A stretch of DNA of 5,525 nucleotides from Candidatus Omnitrophota bacterium (GCA_030691585.1 JAUYEC010000179.1:1-5525); one strand, 5' to 3'. Counted from the stretch's first letter, positions 1 to 5,254 are shown. Made by a program: numbers and translations. Notes: generated from the sequence alone by a model not told the origin.

Positions 1-163
1 GGCCGAAGAGTTGAAGGTTTTTATACGTTTACTCGTAGACGTGATCAGGGCAAGTGCCGCGCAGGTTTATCCGTTTATGCCGCAGACTGCCGAATCGATC
101 AATGGACAAATAGGCGGTGACAAGATAAACAAGGGTAAACCGTTATTCCCGCGTATTATGTAG
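1..163 (+). CDS. metG: Methionyl-tRNA synthetase, C-terminal end (partial)
   Basis: This is the last 53 codons of an open frame entering from the left edge (first full codon at base 2, stop TAG at 161-163). The translation includes VYPFMPQTAESI and then KPLFPRIM before the stop. The 'PFMPxTAExI' helix and the 'K..LFPRI' ending are typical of the anticodon-binding domain of MetG, the cytoplasmic enzyme that charges tRNA-Met with methionine. The catalytic core lies outside the window. The frame stops just after LFPRI, so the C-terminal tRNA-binding (Trbp111/EMAP-like) domain found in many long bacterial MetGs is absent here. This could be the short form of the enzyme, or a truncated long form, because the stop codon lies inside a TGTAGGGGC string also found in a palindrome at 5271. 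The following gene is tatD, and a metG-tatD neighbourhood is common in bacteria, which supports the call. Confidence 0.85.
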   Translation, partial: AEELKVFIRLLVDVIRASAAQVYPFMPQTAESINGQIGGDKINKGKPLFPRIM

Positions 164-170
164 GGGCTGA

Positions 171-239
171 AATAAAGGGGACGGTTCTATTTTTTCCGTC
201 TCCGTTTTATGTCTAAAAAATAGAACCGTCCCCTTTATT
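171..239. repeat. Perfect 25-bp inverted repeat (REP/MITE-like palindrome) upstream of tatD
   Basis: Bases 171-195 are the exact reverse complement of 215-239, with a 19-base loop (196-214). The arm contains GGGGACGGTTCTATTTTT. As RNA this would form a long stem-loop on either strand. It fills nearly all of the metG-tatD gap and ends three bases before the tatD ATG. There is no T-run after the stem, so it does not look like a standard intrinsic terminator, although it could slow transcription. From memory, palindromes with this core are dispersed in many copies in some bacterial genomes and may be mobilised by IS200-like/REP-associated (RAYT, Y1) transposases. No transposase gene is in the window, so the mobile origin is inference. 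Confidence 0.85.
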
Positions 240-242
240 CAT

Positions 243-1004
243 ATGCTAATCGACACGCACTGCCATTTAGATTTTCCCGAATTTGACCTTGACCGCGACG
301 ACGTGGTCGCTCGTGCCGCCAAAGTTCAAGTCGGATGTATCATCAACGTCGGCTCCAGCCTCGAAGGCTCGCGTAAGTCCGTGGAATTATCCCGCCAATA
401 CCCGGGTGTCTATGCAGTTGTAGGCATCCATCCTCATGAAGCCGATGAATTTAAACAGGAAGACGCCGCGGAAATTAAGAAGCTTGCCCAGCAGGAAAAA
501 GTAGTGGCCATCGGCGAAATCGGCCTGGATTATTTCAAGAATTTTTCTAAAAGCGAGAACCAAAGGCCGTTATTTGTTTCTTTAGTCAACACAGCACAAG
601 AACTCGGCCTGCCGCTTGTTATTCATAGCCGCGAAGCCTCCATTGATACCATAAATATTTTAAAAGAGGCGATGCCGGTCAGAGCGGTGGTGCATTGTTT
701 TTCCGGCGACGCGGATTTCCTTAAAAATTGTCTTGATCTAGGGTTCTATGTTTCTTTTACCTGCAATGTCACATACCCTAAGGCGCAGGGATTAAGAGAT
801 TTGATGAAGACTGTACCGCTTGACCGGATAATGCTGGAGACGGACGCGCCGTATTTATCTCCGCAGGAATTACGCGGCAAGCGCAATGAGCCGGCGAATG
901 TTGCTATTTTGGCCCGTGAGGCCGCAGGCATTATGGGGTTAAACATAGATAAGTTGGCAGAGGCGACTACAGCTAACGCCAAAAAATTCTTCGGGATAGA
1001 ATGA
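243..1004 (+). CDS. tatD: TatD-family metal-dependent hydrolase (DNase)
   Basis: The 253-residue length is usual for the family. It is a TIM-barrel metallohydrolase, and family members act as 3'-5' DNases or phosphoesterases in the cytoplasm; the natural substrate here is unknown. All expected metal ligands are visible: His6 and His8 in DTHCHLD, Glu92 in GEIGLDY, His128 in VIHSR, His151 in HCFSG and Asp201 in ETDAPYL. The closing signature RGKRNEPANV follows at 211-220. The start is fixed by the canonical N-terminus MLIDTHCHLD directly at the ATG. No Shine-Dalgarno sequence precedes it, because the bases normally holding one belong to the right arm of the 171-239 palindrome. It lies after metG, a frequent arrangement, and its stop overlaps the next gene's start by four bases (ATGA), which suggests translational coupling. 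I am sure of the family; the gene name within the TatD/YcfH/YjjV group is less certain. Confidence 0.93.
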   Translation: MLIDTHCHLDFPEFDLDRDDVVARAAKVQVGCIINVGSSLEGSRKSVELSRQYPGVYAVVGIHPHEADEFKQEDAAEIKKLAQQEKVVAIGEIGLDYFKNFSKSENQRPLFVSLVNTAQELGLPLVIHSREASIDTINILKEAMPVRAVVHCFSGDADFLKNCLDLGFYVSFTCNVTYPKAQGLRDLMKTVPLDRIMLETDAPYLSPQELRGKRNEPANVAILAREAAGIMGLNIDKLAEATTANAKKFFGIE

Positions 1005-2122
1005 AATCACAAGTTTCTTTAATCAGATGTCCGGATTATGACCCGGCTAAGGTCTTTGCGGCAGTCAAAAAGGCTTTGGACCTGCAGGGCGGCATAGCAA
1101 ATTTTATTCCGCCCGGCAGTAAAGTCCTGGTTAAGCCCAATCTCTTGATGGCCAAGGACCCGGAATTGGCAATCACTACTCATCCGCAAGTGGTGCGCGC
1201 GGCTATCAGGCTTTTAAAGGAGATCAACTGTAAAATCATCGTCGGCGACAGCCCGAGCGTTTTCGGCGACGAGATTGAAAATGTGGAACAGGTCTATGCC
1301 GTAACCGGCATAGCTAAGGTCTGCGCCGAAGAAGGTGTTGAGCTTATTAAGTTGGATAAAAGGCGCATGCGCCGGGGCATTGCCCTTGCCGCGATATTGG
1401 ATGAGTGCGATCATGTCGTTAATGTGCCTAAACTTAAGACGCACAACCTGACTATTATGACCGGTGCGATAAAAAATCTTTTTGGCCTGGTGGTGGGGAC
1501 CTTTAAGATCGAGATGCACAGGAATTTTTTCGCGGTGAAGGATTTTTCAAAGGCGCTGGTGGATATTTATGAGGAGGTTAAGCCGTCTTTAACAATAGTT
1601 GACGCGGTGACTGCACTTGAAGGTGATGGCCCGGGCTCCGCGGGAAAACAGCGTCAGGTAAATCTGATCCTGGCAGGAATTGACTGTGTTGCTTTAGACA
1701 GTGTGCTGGCGCGCGTAATCGGTGTCAGTCCGTTTGACGTCCTGACAACAAAAGAGGCGGCCGGCCGCGGCCTGGGTCTGGCGGATGAGCATGCAATAGA
1801 AATACTCGGAGATAAATTAAAGGATGTATCAGCAGCGGCGTTTGCGCTGCCTACAACTTCCTTAAAAACGCGTTTTATCCCCAAGCCGGTTTTTTACCTG
1901 ATCTGGAGATTTATCCGTTATCGTCCGCATTGGCTCGACGATAAATGTATCCGCTGCAGCGCCTGCGTCAAGGCCTGCCCGAAGGAAATCGTAAAGATGA
2001 AAAACGGACGCATCGTCTGTAATTATTCCGAGTGTATCGCTTGTTTCTGCTGTCAGGAGGTTTGTCCGAAGGCGGCGGTTAAGGTGAAAAAGAGCCTGTT
2101 GGCAAAAATTGTCGGTCTTTAA
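1001..2122 (+). CDS. DUF362 protein with C-terminal 2x[4Fe-4S] ferredoxin domain
   Basis: The protein has 373 residues. Residues about 1-285 match the DUF362 family in several places: VLVKPNLL (42-49), GDSP (82-85), NVPKLKTHN (141-149), GAIKNLFG (155-162) and ALEGDGPG (205-212). A bacterial-type ferredoxin tail follows at about 310-365. Its two cysteine sets are C316-x2-C319-x2-C322-x3-C326-P and C345-x2-C348-x2-C351-x3-C355-P, so it should bind two 4Fe-4S clusters. Two further cysteines (340 and 350) lie beside the clusters. There is no signal peptide or clear membrane span, so it is probably cytoplasmic. The biochemical role of DUF362 is not established to my knowledge; an electron-transfer or redox-linked role is inferred from the clusters only. 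The start overlaps the tatD stop by four bases and has only a weak GGGA (993-996) before it, so translation is probably coupled to tatD. The domain assignment is firm; the function is unknown. Confidence 0.9.
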   Translation: MKSQVSLIRCPDYDPAKVFAAVKKALDLQGGIANFIPPGSKVLVKPNLLMAKDPELAITTHPQVVRAAIRLLKEINCKIIVGDSPSVFGDEIENVEQVYAVTGIAKVCAEEGVELIKLDKRRMRRGIALAAILDECDHVVNVPKLKTHNLTIMTGAIKNLFGLVVGTFKIEMHRNFFAVKDFSKALVDIYEEVKPSLTIVDAVTALEGDGPGSAGKQRQVNLILAGIDCVALDSVLARVIGVSPFDVLTTKEAAGRGLGLADEHAIEILGDKLKDVSAAAFALPTTSLKTRFIPKPVFYLIWRFIRYRPHWLDDKCIRCSACVKACPKEIVKMKNGRIVCNYSECIACFCCQEVCPKAAVKVKKSLLAKIVGL

Positions 2123-2168
2123 AATTTAGGCGGCGTCTGCCGCGGCATATTTCTCGCAGAGACGCTCG

Positions 2169-2189
2169 TTTTGCCCCGGCGTGGCAAAA
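2169..2189. repeat. 7-bp inverted repeat (hairpin)
   Basis: TTTTGCC (2169-2175) and GGCAAAA (2183-2189) are perfect complements around a 7-base loop, 47 bases after the DUF362 stop codon. The right arm is followed by TTCGCTCG and not by a T-run, so it is a poor intrinsic terminator on the + strand. On the - strand the right end reads into GAGCG, equally without a T-run. It is most likely part of a repetitive intergenic element. Confidence 0.5.
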
Positions 2190-2214
2190 TTCGCTCGGGT
2201 GGGCTGCGTCGCTC

Positions 2215-2237
2215 CCCGCCACACAAATCGTGGCGGG
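2215..2237. repeat. 8-bp GC-rich inverted repeat (hairpin)
   Basis: CCCGCCAC (2215-2222) and GTGGCGGG (2230-2237) are perfect complements around the 7-base loop ACAAATC. The stem is almost all G-C and should be stable as RNA. There is no T-run after it (TCCATGCC follows), so a Rho-independent terminator is not supported. It may still block 3' exonucleases or separate the upstream transcript from the signal peptidase gene, but nothing in the sequence proves this. Confidence 0.55.
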
Positions 2238-2284
2238 TCCATGCCCGCTCCTTGCCCACACGCCCTGCTCGAAACATGCCGCGT

Positions 2285-2300
2285 CAGCCGCTACCGGCTG
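2285..2300. repeat. 6-bp inverted repeat (small hairpin)
   Basis: CAGCCG (2285-2290) pairs with CGGCTG (2295-2300) around the loop CTAC. It directly abuts the dispersed-repeat remnant that begins at 2299, and may be its left part or a separate small palindrome. No regulatory role can be read from it. Confidence 0.4.
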
Positions 2301-2339
2301 TCATTGCGACGAGGCCGTAGGCCGGGGATTTGAAACAAT
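2299..2339. repeat. Degenerate dispersed repeat of the TGTCATTGCGA type
   Basis: The stretch starts TGTCATTGCGACGAGG, has an internal GGCC-GTA-GGCC hairpin (2313-2323) and ends GAAACAAT. From memory, it resembles a family of bacterial intergenic repeats reading roughly TGTCATTGCGAGGAG, a variable palindromic middle, then CGACGAAGCAATCTC. The left half matches well. The right half is altered, with GGGGATTTGAAACAAT in place of the usual ending, so this copy is decayed or recombined. Only one copy is in the window, so its repeat status rests on recall. Confidence 0.5.
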
Positions 2340-2353
2340 AACTTTAATAACCC

Positions 2354-2359
2354 AGGAGG
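2354..2359 (+). promoter_or_regulatory. Strong Shine-Dalgarno site of the signal peptidase gene
   Basis: AGGAGG lies nine bases before the ATG at 2369. It is the best ribosome binding site in the window and decides the start: it excludes the overlapping frame opening at 2230. It contrasts with tatD and thiL, which have none visible. Confidence 0.85.
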
Positions 2360-2368
2360 GACTAGGGT

Positions 2369-3223
2369 ATGATAAGCAATGCAAAATCAAAAGAACCATT
2401 GTTGGCAGTAATGTTTGGCGTGATGGTGCCTGGGTTGGGCCAAATTTATTCCGGAAAAGTAAAAAGAGGTATTCTATTTTTTTCTATTCCAATTATATTA
2501 ACAATTCCACTTATGCAGTATCTTCTGAATCCAAATACAACAACGAATCCGCTGTTGCTGTTATTAGTCATCGCAGGAATTGCCTATAACATATTTGTTA
2601 TTGTTGATGCCTATCGTTGTGCCAAGGCATACAACCTTAGTAATGACTTATCCAGAGACATCACTGCTGGTAAAAGAATTTTGCTAATCGCAGGAATTAT
2701 TTTATTTGTATCTGTATTAAACCCTTCTGAGATAGTTAGTAGAGGTATCTCTATGTATATTAGAAATAATATGGTACAGGCGTTTAAGATAGCGTCAAGA
2801 TCAATGGAACCGACTATACTTAAAGGTGATTTGATATTAGTTGATAAAACAATCTATAAAAAATCTGTACCAAAAAGAGGAGATCTCATTATTTTTATTT
2901 ATCCTGAAGATATCAAAAAGATGTTTGTTATGCGATTAGTAGGTTTGCCTGGTGAGACAATAGAGATAAAAAACGGTTCTATTTTTATTAATAGGACGGT
3001 ATTTAACGAACCGCCTTTTATTAATAAATATTATTATAATAAAGGGGATTATGCTAAAGAAGGAGAGTTGGTCCAAGTACCGATGGATAGTTACTATGTA
3101 CTTGGTGATAATAGCGCTTTGAGCAAAGATAGCAGATATTTTGGGTTTGTGCCAAAGAAATACCTGGTTGGAAAAGCATGCAAGATCTATTATCCATTTG
3201 ACAGATCAGGGCCCATTAAATAG
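2369..3223 (+). CDS. Signal peptidase I homologue with N-terminal membrane domain; catalytic lysine replaced by Met
   Basis: The protein has 284 residues. Residues about 10-120 are hydrophobic, with a PGLGQIYSGKVKRGI motif (21-35) like that of small DUF5683/TM2-type membrane domains, and likely spans near 36-53, 61-80 and 104-117. Residues about 137-276 are an S26 signal peptidase domain. The nucleophile Ser145 is in SRSMEPT (143-149), and the last box YYVLGDNSALSKDSRYFG (242-259) is intact. In the lysine box, members read K-R-x-x-G-L-P-G-D/E; here it is MRLVGLPGE (188-196), so Met188 sits at the general-base position. Lys183 and Lys184 are four to five residues upstream. I find no histidine in the protein, which excludes the Ser-His dyad of the ER/archaeal type. 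It may be a degenerate or inactive paralogue, or a subfamily with another base. The gene is AT-rich and uses AGA for 9 of 12 arginines (mtnA: 0 of 19), suggesting horizontal origin. The family is sure; peptidase activity is doubtful, so no symbol is given. Confidence 0.88.
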   Translation: MISNAKSKEPLLAVMFGVMVPGLGQIYSGKVKRGILFFSIPIILTIPLMQYLLNPNTTTNPLLLLLVIAGIAYNIFVIVDAYRCAKAYNLSNDLSRDITAGKRILLIAGIILFVSVLNPSEIVSRGISMYIRNNMVQAFKIASRSMEPTILKGDLILVDKTIYKKSVPKRGDLIIFIYPEDIKKMFVMRLVGLPGETIEIKNGSIFINRTVFNEPPFINKYYYNKGDYAKEGELVQVPMDSYYVLGDNSALSKDSRYFGFVPKKYLVGKACKIYYPFDRSGPIK

Positions 3224-3226
3224 AAA
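3198..3226 (+). promoter_or_regulatory. Candidate sigma-70-type promoter for mtnA
   Basis: TTGACA (3198-3203), a perfect -35 match, is followed after exactly 17 bases by TAGAAA (3221-3226), a 4-of-6 match to the -10 hexamer. It straddles the end of the signal peptidase gene and would start RNA near 3233, about 33 bases before the mtnA ATG. Such matches also arise by chance in AT-rich DNA, and the -10 is weak. It would let mtnA-thiL-tsaE be transcribed independently of the upstream gene. Confidence 0.3.
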
Positions 3227-3256
3227 TAACTAGGTTTTCACTAACTACTAATAATT

Positions 3257-3262
3257 GGAGAG
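3257..3262 (+). promoter_or_regulatory. Shine-Dalgarno site of mtnA
   Basis: GGAGAG ends three bases before the ATG at 3266, with the GGAG core five bases away. This spacing is good and supports the chosen start, which also gives the family's usual N-terminus. Confidence 0.7.
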
Positions 3263-3265
3263 TAA

Positions 3266-4306
3266 ATGGACATTCGCACGATTGAGTGGAAGAAGGACGC
3301 GATAAAGATCATCGATCAAACGTTATTGCCGGCTGAACTGAAGTATATTTATATTAAGGATTTAAAGACGCTGTGGCAGGCGATAAAGGAGCTGAAGGTG
3401 CGCGGGGCCCCGGCCCTGGGCGCTGCTGCGGCGTTGGGTGTATATTTAGGGATTGCTAAGTCAAAAGCCAAAGACGCCGGCAGTTTTTTAAAGGAATTGG
3501 ATAAGGTGGCACTTTACCTGGCAGCTTCCCGGCCCACGGCAAAGAATCTTTTCTGGGGTATAGAAAGGATGCGCAGCGCGGCCCTTAAAAACAAGTATCG
3601 CCACGCTCAGGCGATAAAAATAATCCTTTTTAAAGAAGCGCAGGCGATAATTGAAGAAGACCGCGTTTCCTGCCGCGCCATCGGCCGCTTAGGCGCAAAA
3701 TTGATTAAAGACAATGATACGATCATGACTGTCTGTAACGCCGGGATCCTGGCGACCATAGATTACGGTACGGCCCTGGGTGTGATCTACCGCGCCAAAG
3801 AAGAAGGCAAGAGGATCAAGGTGTTTTCCTGCGAAACGCGTCCGCTCCTGCAGGGCGCGCGTTTGACTACCTGGGAACTAAGCCGCAAAGGCGTTGATGT
3901 CACCGCCAACTGCGATAATATGGCGGCGACACTTATGAGCCAGGGCAAGATCGACAAGGTTATTGCCGGCGCTGACCGCATCGCAGCCAACGGAGACACC
4001 GCCAACAAGATCGGCACCTACAGCCTGGCGATTTTGGCACGATATCACAAAATACCTTTTTATATCGCGGCCCCGGCGCCTACTTTTGATTTGTCTATTA
4101 AAACCGGAAAAGATATACCGATCGAACAGCGTGACCCGAAAGAGGTATCGGAATTATTTTATAAGAAGCCGATGATAACCAAGGGCGTAAAAATTTACAA
4201 TCCCGCTTTTGACGTCACACCCCATGAGTTGATCACCGCGATCATTACGGATAAAGGCATTATAAGGAAACCTTATAAAGAGAATATTAAAAGGATAATT
4301 GTATGA
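3266..4306 (+). CDS. mtnA: S-methyl-5-thioribose-1-phosphate isomerase
   Basis: At 346 residues this is the usual full length. MtnA converts 5-methylthioribose-1-phosphate to 5-methylthioribulose-1-phosphate in the cytoplasm, in recycling of the methylthioadenosine left by polyamine and related synthesis. It belongs to the eIF2B-alpha-like isomerase fold. Visible signatures are IEWKKDAIKIIDQTLLP (6-22), VRGAPALG (45-52), TVCNAG (155-160) with the catalytic Cys157, GADRIAANGD (235-244) with the catalytic Asp237, NKIGTY (247-252), AAPAPTFD (268-275) and NPAFDVTPHELI (312-323). Cys and Asp are also shared with archaeal ribose-1,5-bisphosphate isomerase, but the N-terminal 'IEW..IDQ..LP' block favours MtnA. 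No other methionine-salvage gene (mtnK, mtnB, mtnC, mtnD, mtnP) is in the window, so the downstream route is unknown. Codon use (CGC for 10 of 19 arginines, no AGA) resembles thiL and differs from the gene before it. Confidence 0.94.
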   Translation: MDIRTIEWKKDAIKIIDQTLLPAELKYIYIKDLKTLWQAIKELKVRGAPALGAAAALGVYLGIAKSKAKDAGSFLKELDKVALYLAASRPTAKNLFWGIERMRSAALKNKYRHAQAIKIILFKEAQAIIEEDRVSCRAIGRLGAKLIKDNDTIMTVCNAGILATIDYGTALGVIYRAKEEGKRIKVFSCETRPLLQGARLTTWELSRKGVDVTANCDNMAATLMSQGKIDKVIAGADRIAANGDTANKIGTYSLAILARYHKIPFYIAAPAPTFDLSIKTGKDIPIEQRDPKEVSELFYKKPMITKGVKIYNPAFDVTPHELITAIITDKGIIRKPYKENIKRIIV

Positions 4307-4310
4307 TATC

Positions 4311-4341
4311 TGTAGGGACAGGTTTAAAACCTGTCCCTACA
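4311..4341. repeat. Perfect 15-bp palindrome in the mtnA-thiL gap
   Basis: TGTAGGGACAGGTTT (4311-4325), a single central A, and the exact reverse complement (4327-4341). It starts four bases after the mtnA stop codon and ends ten bases before the thiL ATG. It belongs to the same family as 5271-5302. With a one-base centre the RNA hairpin would open a few A-T pairs at its tip. ACTTAATCTT follows, which has no T-run strong enough for a standard terminator. A REP-like dispersed element is the likeliest identity; a role in mRNA stability or attenuation between the two genes is possible. Confidence 0.82.
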
Positions 4342-4351
4342 ACTTAATCTT

Positions 4352-5254
4352 ATGCCAAATATATCTAAATTAGGCGAATTTGGGCTGATTGATCGGATCA
4401 GAAAAACGTTCAAGATGGATCCCTCGGTAATAAGAGGGCCGGGAGACGACTGCGCCGTGGTCGCCTTCAATAAAAAATATTACCAGCTCTTAACCTGCGA
4501 TATGATCGCAGAAGGCGTGGATTTTACCCGCCGTGACGATCCGCTTCTTGTGGCTAGAAAAGCGCTGGCGATTTCGGTAAGCGATATTGCCGCCTGCGCC
4601 GGGATCCCGCGTTATTGCCTGGTGACCTTGGCTATGCCCAAGACAACCCCGGCCAAATACGTGGACGGTTTAATACGCGGCATGCGCGGATTCGCCGCGG
4701 AATTCGATATCAATATTGTCGGCGGAGACTTAAGCTCTGCCAAGCAGATAATTATTAACACGGCGATGTGCGGGCTGGTGGAAAAAAATAAACTTGTCTT
4801 AAGAAACGGGGCCAAAGTTGGCGATATTATATTTGTTACCGGTTCTCTCGGCGGCTCCATCCGGGGCAGGCATTTAAGTTTTAAACCGCGGGTGGAGGAG
4901 GCAAGATACCTGGCCGCCAAATTCAGGCCCACTGCTATGATCGACATATCCGACGGCCTCTGCCAGGATCTCGGCCATATCCTAAAGGAGAGTAAAGTGG
5001 GCGCTGTTATTTACGAGGATCTTATCCCGCTAAATAAGGACGCGCGCGGCATTGAAGACGCATTGTATATGGGCGAGGATTTTGAGTTGCTTTTTACTCT
5101 GCCGCTGGGGCCTGCCAGGAAGCTTGAAAAACAAAAACCCGCTTTTTGTAAGCCCATAGGAGAGATATTCCATAAAAAATGCGGCTTTAAAATGATAGAT
5201 AAATTTAACCGTTATAAACTCATCCGGCCGCAAGGATACCGGCACTTCAAATGA
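4352..5254 (+). CDS. thiL: Thiamine-monophosphate kinase
   Basis: The protein has 300 residues, slightly shorter than typical ThiL (about 305-330). ThiL phosphorylates thiamine monophosphate with ATP to give the cofactor thiamine diphosphate. It has the PurM/AIRS-like ATPase fold and works in the cytoplasm as a dimer. Motifs in order are LGEFGLIDRI (7-16), GPGDDCAV (29-36), DMIAEGVDFTR (50-60), KALAISVSDIAACAG (70-84), NIVGGDLSSA (121-130), GDIIFVTGSLGGS (157-169), MIDISDGLCQDLGHI (196-210), GEDFELLFTL (241-250) and GYRHF (295-299). The acidic metal- and phosphate-binding residues (Asp32, Asp33, Asp50, Asp78, Asp126, Asp198 and Asp201) are kept. GGDLSS replaces the more usual GGDTT, a conservative change. 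The start is fixed by the family N-terminus. No Shine-Dalgarno sequence is visible, since the palindrome 4311-4341 occupies that space. No other thiamine gene is nearby. Confidence 0.93.
   Translation: MPNISKLGEFGLIDRIRKTFKMDPSVIRGPGDDCAVVAFNKKYYQLLTCDMIAEGVDFTRRDDPLLVARKALAISVSDIAACAGIPRYCLVTLAMPKTTPAKYVDGLIRGMRGFAAEFDINIVGGDLSSAKQIIINTAMCGLVEKNKLVLRNGAKVGDIIFVTGSLGGSIRGRHLSFKPRVEEARYLAAKFRPTAMIDISDGLCQDLGHILKESKVGAVIYEDLIPLNKDARGIEDALYMGEDFELLFTLPLGPARKLEKQKPAFCKPIGEIFHKKCGFKMIDKFNRYKLIRPQGYRHFK

Larger units (their letters stand above)
2123..2368. other. Gene-free GC-rich gap made of small hairpins and repeat remnants
   Basis: I see no convincing gene on either strand in this gap between the DUF362 and signal peptidase genes. 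It holds three short inverted repeats (2169-2189, 2215-2237, 2285-2300) and a degenerate dispersed-repeat copy (2299-2339), then the ribosome binding site of the next gene. The GC-rich composition changes abruptly to AT-rich around 2328-2350. It looks like a pile-up of repetitive elements at the boundary of a transferred or inserted gene; that reading is inference. Confidence 0.6.

Noticed and set aside
171..239. Intrinsic terminator for metG
   Set aside because: The stem is long and perfect but is followed by ATTCATATG and not a T-run, and the T-run within it belongs to the left arm. A dispersed palindrome explains it better.
746..982. Other frames opposite or within tatD, mtnA, thiL and DUF362 (for example 746-982, 1214-1519, 3787-4017, 4612-4947 on the - strand)
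   Set aside because: They lie wholly inside genes with full family signatures on the + strand, and their own translations show no domains.
2079..2261. 60-codon open frame on the - strand across the DUF362 end and the gap
   Set aside because: It overlaps the ferredoxin codons and hairpin repeats, has low-complexity Arg/Ala-rich translation, no ribosome binding site and no recognisable domain. It is a product of the repeat sequence.
2331..2350. Promoter TTGAAA ... TAATAA before the signal peptidase gene
   Set aside because: The spacing between the two motifs is about 10 bases, far from 17, so it does not form a credible sigma-70 promoter.
2230..2589. 119-codon + strand frame running into the signal peptidase gene
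   Set aside because: It shares over 200 bases with the signal peptidase frame, which has clear motifs and an AGGAGG site. Its own translation comes from intergenic repeats and shows no family features.
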